Below, piece after piece: positions 51,367 through 61,487 of a stretch of DNA of 64,000 bases. The translations under genes and the position numbers were made by a program. This DNA comes from Sphaerolaimus hirsutus (lineage: Eukaryota > Nematoda > Chromadorea > Monhysterida > Sphaerolaimidae): positions 25,707,792 to 25,771,791 of the forward strand of contig OZ038456.1 in NCBI GenBank assembly GCA_964036195.1, written 5' to 3'. A model generated the notes under the pieces. The model had not been told where the DNA came from and did no database searches. It saw only the letters and a list, made by a program, of their open reading frames with translations. Every line of letters begins with the position of its first letter. Positions within the stretch are counted from its first letter, which is position 1.

Positions 51367-51925
51367 AATGTCAAGTTGTTCCCTGACACTGTGACGTGAA
51401 ATGATGATGACGTGGAATGATAAAAATTGAATTTTTCAATTCGCTCTAGTTGTGGCTGATAACACTCAGTATTGGACACGATTGAGGTATTGATTCATAT
51501 ATTATCCTTAGAAAATTGTAGACCCGTAGCATGATCCACACTTGTGTAATTAATTTCACGACATCATTTCACGTCATCATTTCACGTCGAATCGACGCTG
51601 AGCTCTAATTCCCGCTTTAAAGAGATAAAGTTGAGGTTCAATTACTGTAATGCAGGTTTACAAGATGTTTAGATCAGTGTAGAGAAGTGGTACAGATTTT
51701 CTACTCAAAAGTGTGGTTCATTTAAGATTGTTAAATGCTCAAAATATTTCCCCCTAAATGTAATTTCAGCAGTTTTATTCACACCTGCCAACTTGTATTT
51801 TGTCTGACCATTCAAAGCTAGGTAACCAGCAGTCTGTCAATGAAAAGTGTCATAGATATTTAGTAATTTCTGGATAGGTGCTACTCATATCTTTATTTCA
51901 TTCTCATCTGGCTAATTGTGAACTC
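51367..51925. other. AT-rich stretch, nothing recognised
   Basis: Contains several TTTCACGTCATCATTTCACG words near 51380-51595. No supported ORF, TIR or exon. Confidence 0.4.
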
Positions 51926-52228
51926 AATATAAACACCTTCCCGGTCACGTCCGGCACCCTATTTTTGATCTTACTTGTGACACCGTATATCCAGTTCTAG
52001 GGCGCGCCAGAAGCTGAAACTTGGGGTAGGTATTGGTGCAACCCCCCTCTACTTCGCATAAATTTTGGGGGTCGCGGCGACCCCCCAAATTCATGCGAAG
52101 TAGAGGGGGGTTGCGCCAATATCTCCACCAAGTTTCAGCTTTTGGGGCGCCCTAGAACTGGGGATAGGATGTAAGAAGTAAAATAAAAAATTGGGTGCCG
52201 GACGTGACCGGGAAGGTGTTTATATTGT
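51926..52228. mobile_element. Complete TAAACACCTTCCC foldback MITE
   Basis: About 300 bp, almost a perfect hairpin: ATAAACACCTTCCCGGTCAC at the left, GTGACCGGGAAGGTGTTTAT at the right, meeting at GGTCGCGGCGACC near 52077. Other copies: split at 23910/25412 and a half at 52906-53030. Confidence 0.85.
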
Positions 52229-52239
52229 TTTTTCTATTG

Positions 52240-52475
52240 TTCAGCCGATTCTTACCCGATACCCGGTTATTTTATTACCCGGAACCGAAATTTTGATCAT
52301 TTGAGAACCGAACCGGAACCAAGTTTAAGAACCGAACCGAGAACCGGAACCGAAAATTTTCAGGAACCGAGAACCGATACCCGAACCGAAATCTTTTGGA
52401 ACCGAGAACCTAGAACCGGAACCGAAAATTTTGAAATTCCCAACCCTATTTTACAGGGTCTGGGACTGGCACCTG
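52240..52475. repeat. GAACCG-rich low-complexity run plus half MITE
   Basis: Repeated GAACCGAACCGGAACC / AGAACCGG words at 52260-52430 give a spurious Arg/Thr/Glu/Pro frame. It is followed by ACAGGGTCTGGGACTGGCAC, one end of the CCAGGTGCC family. Confidence 0.6.
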
Positions 52476-52535
52476 GACTGGTGGAAAATGCAGGAATCTG
52501 AACCTCACAAATATGAGTATCCCTTGATTTTTCAG

Positions 52536-52630
52536 AATGGACTGGCACCCGTGGAGGGCGGGAAGGTGCACAGACAACTGGCAGATATGAGCAACGACAT
52601 GACTGTGCTGAAGGGACTCCTGCACGGCAG
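52536..52630 (+). CDS. Candidate internal exon
   Basis: Acceptor TTGATTTTTCAG and donor GGCAG|GTGACT bound 95 bp that are GC-rich and read NGLAPVEGGKVHRQLADMSN... in one frame, ending two bases into a codon. Family not recognised. Coding-like composition in AT-rich surroundings is the main support. Confidence 0.4.
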
Positions 52631-52905
52631 GTGACTTCTTCTCTCCTATTTTTTTCCCATTGTGTTTGACTCTATCACTAAGGGAGGTATTGTGTTTTTT
52701 CCAGTGTTTCCAGGTATTTTATTTAGATTTACCTCTGTAAAGTAAGTGCCAAAGGGTGTTGAAAATACTTTGTGATGCAGGCATCAAATTTTTATGTATT
52801 GTATCTTCAACTGGCATTATTTTGTGATTATGTATGTATTAGTACGGTAATACCATTTCCTCGATACTAAAAAAGAAAGTCAAACAAGAAACATTTTCAT
52901 GTAAA

Positions 52906-53415
52906 CACCTTCCCTGTCACGTCCGGCAGCCATTTTTTGATGTTACTTCTTATATCGTATCCCCAGTTCTAGGGTGCCCCCGAGGCTGAAACTCGGGGGA
53001 GATATTGTCGCAACCCCCCTCTACTTGTCATCATTTTGTCAGACGTTTTGGAGGGGGGAGCTATTCAAGGGGGGATGTTATTCAAGGGGCGAGTTATTAT
53101 TTCCACAGAACTTGCACTTTATTCCTTGCGTGAATCCATCCCATCAGCTCATGTAATCCAGGTATTGAACAGTTCAAAAACAACGGAAACAAGGTATTCA
53201 TGCTAAAATCAGTGTTCATTAGCATCTGAATCATTCAAATACACATTGTGGATACACATATCAAATACCACAGGGGGGAGTTATTCAGGAAGGGGGAGTT
53301 ATTCAAGGGGAGGAGTTATTTTTGCCCCAGCTGGCCAACAGGGGGATTTATCCAAGGGGGTGTTATTCAAGGGGGGTGTTTTTCAAGGGGGAGGACTTAT
53401 TCAAGGATATACAGT
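52906..53415. mobile_element. Half TAAACACCTTCCC MITE joined to a poly-C MITE
   Basis: Left: GTAAACACCTTCCCTGTCAC to about 53030. Right: GGGAGCTATTCAAGG through a core CATTGTGGATACACATATCA to GGACTTATTCAAGGATATAC. The same core occurs at 59598-59632, defining a subfamily. Confidence 0.6.
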
Positions 53416-54393
53416 ATTATGAATGTTTACCCATGACAACAAAAATGTTTTCTTTCTATATTCTTTATGCTTTCTTCAAGTATTCTTTATGGAAGGGCAG
53501 TTAATTCATGGTTAGCATTCCAACTAATGTGTAAAATATAATACAAAAATACTCATTCTGTACTTGCAAAAATTACTCTGCTGTACTAGAGTACTGTCAG
53601 AAAGTAAACATACAGGCGAATACAGATACTTTTTTCAAAGAATGTGTATGCGTGTGTATTCAGTATCAGAGTATGCATACTTTTTGAGTAAAAGTAAATA
53701 CGCATTAACAACTATGTACACAAGAACGCTTAGAGATATGAATCCCTAACTGGACGTGTTGGAAGCACTTACCGTCCACCTACATTGTGTTCATAATTTA
53801 TCCAAAAAGCTTCTGCAGTTCTCGAGATATGAATTTTGAGTGTTCACTGAAAGGATACCGATTTATGACATCATTGCAAGTAAATTGTTGTTGTGGTGCC
53901 TACAATTGAAAAAATTATCTCAGCACTAATTATGGTTCAATATTAACCATCTCTTCTGAGTATGTGATGTTTTTCATATGAACAAGAGTGGACACATCAT
54001 TTATGAGAAAAAGGTATTTCTAACCATGGATTTGTGTATGACAATTGCAACGTTTTTTGCATCTCATTTTATGTTATGTGGTCAGTTGAGGGTTGTTTGT
54101 ATTTTATTTGTATTAACACAAATTTAACATACTAAATATATTATTGGAAAACTGGAATGAAGTATTAATTAGTGAAATAGTCACTAAAAATGTAACGAGT
54201 TCAGTTGACACTGACTAGGAATGACACTATTAAAACTGTAGCACTAATAATAAACTAGTTCCTCCTTAATAATTACTACCATAAATATCAGCACTGGGTC
54301 TTTGTCTAATAAGTAGAACTTCAATTAGGTGGGGGCAGGATTTGGGGCTTGCTTAGTCTCCTAACAAACATAATTATGCTCAATGCCTCCAAA
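53416..54393. other. AT-rich stretch without recognised features
   Basis: 53560-53710 has CTTGCAAAAATTACTCTG and AAAGTA(A)AC words of the GGCAGAGTTGTTAAAATAC repeat group. The remainder shows no ORF, TIR or exon I can support. Confidence 0.4.
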
Positions 54394-54738
54394 CACAGCA
54401 AAAAATGGGAGTGTGATGGGTCAGGAAGCGGGCGTCTCGCTTCCACACGCTTCCGCACGCTTCACCAAATATCTTGAAATTTGTGGTGAAGTGTTATCCA
54501 CACGCTTCACGTGCTTCCAAAAATGTGGAAGACACTTCACGCTGCTTGGCGCTTTCACACGCTCCACACACATATACATTTGCGTGCCAGGACTATGTTA
54601 TGAAGGGTGAAGTGCTTTCACAAAGATTTCGTGAAGCGCGTGGAAGCGCATACCAGGTTAGTGAAGCGTCGGGAAGCGTCGGCGTGAAGACACTTCAGGG
54701 CGCTTCACCGCGCATCCAAACACCTATTTTTCGCTGTG
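54394..54738. mobile_element. CACAGC(G)AAAAA-ended element filled with CGCTTCAC words
   Basis: CACAGCAAAAAATGGG at the left mirrors CCTATTTTTCGCTGTG at the right. The interior is CACGCTTCC / GTGAAGCG in both orientations, so it folds back. Relative of 894-1146. A diverged GAAGTG/CACTTC stretch is also at 27130-27320. Confidence 0.7.
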
Positions 54739-54872
54739 AAACTAAACTATGATCTATGCCTCCTCCTGTCCTCCCAACTAACAGTCAGATTGTGATGTGA
54801 ACCAGACAGCCAAATTTCACAGTTCCATCAACATGTAACCATTTCTTCATCAATAAAAAAAACCCTTCACAG

Positions 54873-54992
54873 CTGCAAATTATCCATGTGTGAACTGGGA
54901 GGCAGATGTAAGGAAAGTGGCGTATTCTCATGGATTCTGCTGGCTGACCACAACCAACACGGACACCTGGCCCAACCTTTACAAATCCAGTG
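54873..54992 (+). CDS. Candidate host exon 1 of a phase-compatible series
   Basis: Acceptor CCCTTCACAG and donor CAGTG|GTAAGC flank 120 bp. Read after two bases it gives ANYPCVNWEADVRKVAYSHG..., Trp- and aromatic-rich, and ends one base into a codon. That phase fits the next candidate at 57832. A second frame is also open. Family not recognised. Confidence 0.45.
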
Positions 54993-55513
54993 GTAAGCAC
55001 TGTTTTTAAAATGTACACTCCTGGAAATATGTCTTTACATTCCCGGCAGAGTTGTCGAAAGTACTGTACTTTTCTCAAAGTAAACGTAAACGTAAAGTAT
55101 TTTTAATCTACTCACAGCCAACAATGTAAAAAAAAAAACAGAAATTGAACACGGAAACTCATTGAGTTTCTGTGTTTTTGTTTTACAAAGAAACATGGAA
55201 ACTCACAAATTTTGATAAACTCAAAACTCAAAAGAGTTTTTTTGGAGAATACAGAAACACGGAAACACAGAAAAGTTTTTTGAGTTTGTGTTTTTTCAGC
55301 GAAGCGGTTGAGTGCACCTGAATTCAGTAAAACTAAACAAGATAAGATATGCATGTATAGTATGTAAATATGTACATAATGTATTCCTCTTTTATGATGA
55401 AACAAAAGCGAAATTAAAGATGGCATGCACATCTCCTGGTGGATTTGACAATTTAGGTTTTGACGTGTTTTTAAGTATTGTTTAGTTCAAATCAATTCCA
55501 TAGTCTTCCATAC

Positions 55514-56891
55514 GCTTAGGGTTCAAACGATATATCGTATCGAATATCGAATATCGGATATCGACCATTTTTTAATATTGAATATCAAATATTGATATCG
55601 AAAATTTTGAAAAAATATTGAATATCGATATTGAAAATTTTGAAAAAATATCGAATATCGATATCGACCATTTTTTCGATATATCGAACCTGTATTGTGT
55701 CCCCAAATTTACGTTTCCTTTTCATTTTGAGATGTTTATGGTTGATCTGATGTGCTTATAGTATTGTATTTGATGAGTAAAAGTACAGTATTTATAATGT
55801 CATTGTTGTTGGAGTTCTAAATTTGAATCGAGAAAACGCTGATATACTTTTTTTGCAACAAGCCCTTAAGCAATTAGGTTAGGATGAACTGTAATATCTA
55901 CCAATTGTTATTTAAAAAAATATGAATTAGATATTAAACGTAGGTAAACGTATAATCAAAAATTTGCAGCACCTATCGGCACAAAAATTGGAGTAAACGA
56001 GTGCGTAAAGAACAGCACATTTTTATATTCCTTCTTACTATCTTTATATTTTCTTTTTTACTAAATTCCTTTCTCGTTCGCTCTACAAGAACAAAATATA
56101 ACTTTCCAATTTTGTAGAATGATATGTCTGTCGACTATACATATTGACATATTCACGACCCACTGTGTACCGTTTTTCTACCGTATTTAAGATGTATCGC
56201 ACTTCGCTGTTCAGTAAGATGTTGAATTTCATTGACGCTCAGCGAAGCGAAACATAAGTAAACCAAACCTGTGTAATATCATGTCTGCCGACTATATTTG
56301 TCTGATACACTTTGATTCATCATGTTTTTCTTCTATTTTCTACCATTGAGTGATGTAAAGCTTGTTAAAATCACTTGCACCATTCAAATTTCAGTAAAGA
56401 GATGATTAAACATGTGTGCAACGAGCCTGTGCCTCTCCGAATGTAAACCCGCCCCGAATGTATACCCGCACCGAATGGAAGCATGCCCGCTCCGAAGGTA
56501 AACCCGGCCTGAAGGTAACTGATGCTACCTTCGGGCCGGGTTTACCTTCGGAGCGGGCATGCTTCCATTCGGTGCGGGTATACATTCGGGGCGGGTTTAC
56601 ATTCGGAATGAGCCTTGGTCGTGTGCAACCACATGAAAATACGACATGCCACTTGAAATATGCCTTGCTATACCAAAAGCATATCGCAATATCGAATATC
56701 GAAAATATCGAATATCGACAATTTTTCAATATTGAATATCAAATATCGATATCGAGGTTCCATATCGTATCGATATCGAATATCGAGTTTCAGAAAAAAT
56801 ATATTGAATATCGAATATTGATATCGAAAATTTTGAAAAAATATTGAATATCAAATATCGATATCGAAAAGTCATATCGTTTGAACCCTAC
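55514..56891. mobile_element. AGGGTTCAAACGATAT-ended element
   Basis: Ends AGGGTTCAAACGATAT and ATATCGTTTGAACCCT form the TIR. Blocks of ATCGAATATCGA fill both flanks of the interior. It is inserted in the CACAGAAAC element and contains the GC-rich hairpin at 56415-56625. No transposase ORF. Confidence 0.7.
56415..56625. repeat. GC-rich near-perfect hairpin, ~95-bp arms
   Basis: AACGAGCCTGTGCCTCTCCG... is mirrored by ...CGGAATGAGCCTTGGTCGTG, folding at about 56518. The arms carry CCGAATGTAAACCC, CCGAATGTATACCC, CCGAATGGAAGC, CCGAAGGTAAACCC variants, a small tandem series. The ORFs crossing it on either strand reflect the palindrome. Confidence 0.8.
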
Positions 56892-57340
56892 ATACAGTGC
56901 ACATTCATTGAAAAATTGTGGAGTATTGCGTAAATTGTCATTTCGGCAGATTTTGTGGATGCTGATGTCGTGATGTGGATTAGCATTTGAAAAAATGACC
57001 AATTTTTTGGAAAATAAATATGGATATATCACTCAGAATTTTGAGAAAATATAAATATTTTTAAATCTCTCTAGCTTTTCAAAAAATAGTATTGCTTTCA
57101 CATTTTTCTGGGAAAAATATTTTACTCACATCTACACCTGAGTAGGAGTGAAAAAGTATTTTCGCATTTTCTGTACTCAGTGGTGAGTAAAAATACTTTA
57201 GATTTACATATCCTTTTAAAAAGTTCAGTAATTCTAACAACTGTCTTGGTAAAACAAGACTGCAAATGTGAATTGCATCACAAATTGACAAATGAAAATA
57301 CCTAATGGATAGTGAGGGAAATGTTTTCAAATTCATGCAG

Positions 57341-57411
57341 GAATCCATCACAAATATTTCAAGGGCCAGCTGGCTGTGCTGTCTGACCCAGATGTCAGGA
57401 TTGCTGTGTGG
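57341..57411 (+). CDS. Weak exon candidate
   Basis: After the acceptor AAATTCATGCAG an open frame reads IHHKYFKGQLAVLSDPDVRI, coding-like in composition, and starts two bases into a codon, which suits the exon at 54873. No good donor is visible. The piece may be a decayed exon. Confidence 0.25.
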
Positions 57412-57699
57412 CAAAAAATTATGGTTATTATTAACATATTTTTTTTGCATTTTTGGAGTTGAATTTACTGTGGTCTGTGAATGCTATGACAGGGAAAGGC
57501 CCAGTGTGGATGTCCAACACAAATACTTCTGTTACATATTTCAGCACTGTTTGTTACCTGTTATCCATTGTGCCCATTGTGCCCATTGTTTGTTCCCTAT
57601 TATATGCAATACCTTATCCATAGTGTGTGCTAACTTGCTATAACTTGCAATTTGTTTATTGGCATTTTTGGCACTCACACCAGGATTAGGGGTTCATGT

Positions 57700-57806
57700 G
57701 TCAGTGTATAAAATTACCCACCTCGAATTACCCCCCTCAAAATACGCCACCTAAAAATTCCCACTCTGAAACAATATACCCCAGGGAGGTATTTCAAGGA
57801 AATACG
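57700..57806. mobile_element. Short poly-C MITE fragment
   Basis: AATTACCCACCTCGAATTAC to GGTATTTCAAGGAAATACGG, a reduced member of the CCGTAT family lying 25 bp before a candidate exon. Confidence 0.6.
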
Positions 57807-57831
57807 GTGTAATATCCATTTACATCCACAG

Positions 57832-58125
57832 CTCACTCACAGGCGGAACCATCTGGCATGGATATTGGCCAGCTGCTGTTTGTTTCCTCAAAACGAGATT
57901 TTGACATCAATACACATCTCACAATCGAAGAAAAGTACAAATATTTTTACTGGCAATCATATTTGGATGCAGAAAAGACACCAATAAACAGTGTGGATTT
58001 AGAAAAATGGGCTGCTCCACTTTTGGCATGGGAAAACAATGGCCACTATTTAGAGATCAGGGGGATGAATGGGTTGCTAGACAACTATGATGAAGTTGTT
58101 CATTTAGCTGGTGTATTCCAATATC
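57832..58125 (+). CDS. Candidate host exon 2 (98 residues)
   Basis: Acceptor TTTACATCCACAG, donor ATATC|GTGAGT. 294 bp with one long open frame (HSQAEPSGMDIGQLLFVSSK ... IEEKYKYFYWQSYLDAEKTP ... GMNGLLDNYDEVVHLAGVF). It has well-mixed residues, both splice sites and phases that fit neighbours at 54992 and 59124. The best single host-exon candidate in the window. Protein family not recognised. Confidence 0.55.
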
Positions 58126-58349
58126 GTGAGTTCAACATGTTTAATAACTGATAAATCACACAACATGCTGATATTAACAATGTAATCTGCTGAAGGACAC
58201 AAATGCCCTTTATATTTAATTGAAAATTCCAGTCAAGCTCAATTTCTTTTCTGACATATACATATTTGACATTTTGCATTATTGTTATGCTTCCATGACA
58301 TTCTTACAATGGCCACCTGGAAGCTGCCTTTGAGAGAATACACAGGGAA

Positions 58350-58580
58350 ACACAGCTGCAACTAGCTGACAATGCCTTGTTTACACTAGGCAGCAAGTTG
58401 TCAGCAAGTTTGAAGCGAGTGGCACTGAGCTGAATTGAATTTTAAGAGCAGCTGCACAGTTGGCAGCATGTTGTGACACGCTGCACACACATAAACAGCA
58501 TGTTTTACACTGGTTGTCAGCGAGTTGGCAGTGAGCTGCAATTCACTTGTCAGCAAGCTGCCAGTTTTTTATGTTTGGCA
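58350..58580. repeat. CAGC / GTCAGCAAG degenerate repeat
   Basis: TTGTCAGCAAG, GGCAGCAAG and CAGTGAGCTG words in both orientations, like 301-485. Probably a foldback element. Confidence 0.5.
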
Positions 58581-58597
58581 AATAAGCTAGCAGTTAC

Positions 58598-58972
58598 AGT
58601 ATATCCACGAATAAGCCCCATGGGAGTTATTTTTTCATCAGAATTACTTGAGGGTGGAGTTATTGGAGGGGACGAGTTATTCGAGGGGGGGGGGAGTTAT
58701 TATATCGTCAGAATTTCCGATCAATGACGTGATTAATTTTTCTGTGTAAAAAGGGTTACGTTAAGTGAATAAATTGTTTGTAGTAATAGAAATTCTGTAG
58801 TCCTCTGCAAAATGATTTGTCTTTTTACAGAATATGTGCAGAAACCATCGTTTTTACATGTTATATTTTTGCCACTCACCAACGCGGGGGGAGTTATTCG
58901 AGGGTGGAATTCAGTCAGGTAACAGGGGGAGTTATTCCAGGGGGGGGGGGGGCTTATTCGAGGATATACGGT
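58598..58972. mobile_element. CCGTAT / poly-G MITE
   Basis: Left ACAGTATATCCACGAATAAG; right GGCTTATTCGAGGATATACGG. Long G-runs. It is non-coding. Confidence 0.75.
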
Positions 58973-59123
58973 ATGTCGGGGAGCTGCAATTCCCTGTGAA
59001 ATGGTCACATCATGATATTTTCAGAATTTGTTCTTTGTGTACTTCTAAAAATGTGATTAAATGGAATCACTACACTCAAAATAGTTTGATGTAAGAATCA
59101 CTTTAGGGTGCAAGCTTGCTTAG

Positions 59124-59291
59124 GCACAGACCAAGAGACAAAATATCACTTTGTCCCTGAAAGGTTTTTAGGAAATACCTACATAAAACCAATTCACACA
59201 AACAGGTCCATTGGGTTTGCCAGTCCGCTACAGGAGGTATCCAGGCAACTGGGAGAGCAACTTTGCTGTGACATCAGAACACAGAACAGAA
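59124..59291 (+). CDS. Candidate host exon 3, 3' end cut by a MITE half
   Basis: After GCTTGCTTAG an open frame reads TDQETKYHFVPERFLGNTYI ... SPLQEVSRQLGEQLCCD. The two leftover bases at its start complete the codon left open by the exon ending at 58125. The right boundary is obscured by the CCAGGGGGTGCTCCTAGAC element at 59292. Family not recognised. Confidence 0.4.
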
Positions 59292-59355
59292 TCAGTCCAG
59301 GGGGTGCTCCTAGACTTTGTGAAATATCATGTAAAATGTGAAATGTCATGTTAAA

Positions 59356-59766
59356 TACTGTATATCCTTGAATTCAGCCCCAGGGGAGTGATTAATTCGT
59401 CAGAGGTTTTGAAGGGGGCGTTATTCAAGGGGGGATGTTATTCAAGGGGGGGGGGGGGTATTTTTTCCTCATAACTTGCACATAATACATTGCATGAATG
59501 CATCCCATCAACTCATGTAATCCAGGTATTTAACACTTCAACAACAACAAAAATGAGGTATACATGCTCAAATTCGTGTTCACTGGTGGTATCCAAATAA
59601 TTCAAATACACATTGTGGATACACATATCAAATACCTGTAGGGGGAGTTATTCAAGAGGGGAGAGTTATTCGAGGGGGGTAGTTATTTTTCCTCACCTGC
59701 CCACCAGGGGGAGTTATTCAAGTGGGGTGTTATTCAACCAAGGGACTTATTCAAGAATATACGGTA
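59356..59766. mobile_element. CCGTAT / poly-G MITE, subfamily with CATTGTGGATACACATATCA core
   Basis: Left ACTGTATATCCTTGAATTCA, right GGACTTATTCAAGAATATACGG. The core matches 53100-53275 over about 170 bp. Confidence 0.75.
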
Positions 59767-59869
59767 GTGATGTAAACTATTGTGTAAAAAATCAAATTCC
59801 ATGTATTTTATTCTGGGCACTTTACACTGTTTCTAAAAGTTTTGACATTTCTGTCAATGTCAATTTTCA

Positions 59870-60139
59870 TTATACATGAGATTTTGCAATGACTGAAAGT
59901 GCCACCAGGGAACAGTGGTCCAGTGCCAGATGCTGTGCACAAAAACAATGACCTGTTTTGCCTTCAGCACCAACAGTGGTGTGAAACAGTGCAAACTGCA
60001 CCATGAGATACAGAGGGTTATCGACAACAGGACACCCAGTGATTTTGGCAAGATCTTCTATTTCACTGACTGAGTAAACTTTTAGTCCCTTTACAGCTAC
60101 AGGTACATTCCCATTATGCAAAATTCGTTTAATGCACAA
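59870..60139 (-). CDS. Exon-like segment, minus strand
   Basis: 90-codon open frame with balanced composition (VAVKGLKVYSVSEIEDLAKI ... VQFALFHTTVGAEGKTGHCF). A possible donor AAACAG|GTCATT lies inside, near 59960. Its upstream edge meets a MITE at 60141. The VSEIEDLAKITG wording faintly recalls group II chaperonin-like proteins, but the match is too short to call. Confidence 0.35.
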   Translation of the reverse strand: MCIKRILHNGNVPVAVKGLKVYSVSEIEDLAKITGCPVVDNPLYLMVQFALFHTTVGAEGKTGHCFCAQHLALDHCSLVALSVIAKSHV

Positions 60140-60142
60140 GTA

Positions 60143-60571
60143 CCGTATTACCTCGAAATACCCCCATGGGGGTTTATTATTTCGCCAGCAAAATTTGAGG
60201 GGGGGTTAATTCGAGGGGGGGTTTATTCGAGGGGTTTTTTATTATTTCGTCAGAAATTTTCATAAGAATCGTAGTAAATAGTAGGCATACCCAAAACAGG
60301 TAATAAATGTGTCCAAACAGGATATATTTGGACATAAAAACGTAGATAGCTGCACAAAATGAGGCTGCAATGCAAATTAACAGTAATATACATCATGTAC
60401 ATTGCATACATGACGTATTTATTATGTACATGACGTACATCATTCCGAAGGGGGGGGGGTATTTCGAGGGGGGGGGTTATTATTTCCCCAGCCCATTTTG
60501 AGGGGGGGTTAATTCGAGGGGGGGGGGGGTTAATTCAAGGGGGGGGGGGGTAATTCGAGGTAATACGGTAT
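60143..60571. mobile_element. CCGTAT / poly-G MITE, complete
   Basis: Near-perfect ends ACCGTATTACCTCGAAATAC and GGTAATTCGAGGTAATACGG. ATGTACATTGCATACATGAC core. It is the opposite orientation of 49657-50082. Confidence 0.8.
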
Positions 60572-60581
60572 TTATTAGATA

Positions 60582-60936
60582 CCGTATTTCCTCGAAATAC
60601 CCCCAGGGGTGATTGTTTCATAGTAGTCATGAGAGAGGAGTTAAACGATATTTTTTTCAAACCCAGTACAAATTCGTTGTAGTAGAAATACAATTGTTCA
60701 AAATGACTGACATGTACAAGATTCTGTAGACTAATATAGGTAATTATGTGGACGTCATAAACACTGTTCTAAGTGACTACGACATTGTTTAAACATGTCT
60801 TCTGCATTACAAATAACACAAACTACAGTTTTTGTCATGTACGTCCTCTTTACACTCAATTTGGGGGGTATTTCGAGGGGGGGTCTATTAATTCATAGTG
60901 CCCATTTTGAGGGGGGTATTTCAAGGAAATACGGTA
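60582..60936. mobile_element. CCGTATTTCC-type MITE
   Basis: Left ACCGTATTTCCTCGAAATAC, right GGTATTTCAAGGAAATACGG. The interior (TACACTCAATTTGGGGG) is shared with 45750-45770, a separate subfamily from the TATTACC one. Confidence 0.75.
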
Positions 60937-61487
60937 AATAGATTTAACCATGTCAATTTTGACTAATCAGTATTTTTTACATCTATAGCCAGGTAATGCA
61001 TAAATAATTGATTTATGTATTTGCAAATGTTTTCATGGCTTCAACCAGTTTCATTGTTTGTTCCCACATTTTTTTACCACCAAATACTTTCAAATACTTA
61101 AATATTTTCAGCAAAGCTTGTATTTTGCAGTGTTGCAAAAACGTATTTACGTTTACCCGAAATACCCGGGTATCCTTACGTTTACATTTACGTATTTGGA
61201 AAATACCGTTACGTATTGTTACGTATTCCGAAATGACCGGTAACCGAAATACCCGGGTACTAGAAAAAAAACATAAAAAATTCTGATCGATCACACGTTC
61301 ACATGTTCAAAGTAAATATGTAGGTATCCGCACCACCCGCAGCAGACAAAATTCTTACGCTTTTGCAAAAACATAAAATGTATAGAAAAAGCAGGGCCGT
61401 ATCCAGGGGGGGGCGGGGGGGGGGGGGGGCTGCAGCCCAAATCGCCACAAATTTTTGCTGTAATGTATGTATATTTACATACATATA

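Larger units (their letters stand above)
55118..57000. mobile_element. Third CACAGAAAC / CAACGATGG-type element, interrupted
   Basis: 55118-55513 and 56892-57000 align in order with 47362-48510 (for example GAACACGGAAACTCATTGAG and CATACAGTGCACATTCATTG). The middle is replaced by the 55514-56891 insertion, with CATAC on both sides as a likely 5-bp target duplication. Confidence 0.65.

Noticed and set aside
54383-54752. 75- and 92-codon ORFs
   Set aside because: Both lie in the CACAGC-ended foldback element and are made of its CGCTTCAC repeats.
56406-56847. Two 107-143 codon ORFs on opposite strands with similar peptides
   Set aside because: The similarity is a consequence of the palindrome at 56415-56625.
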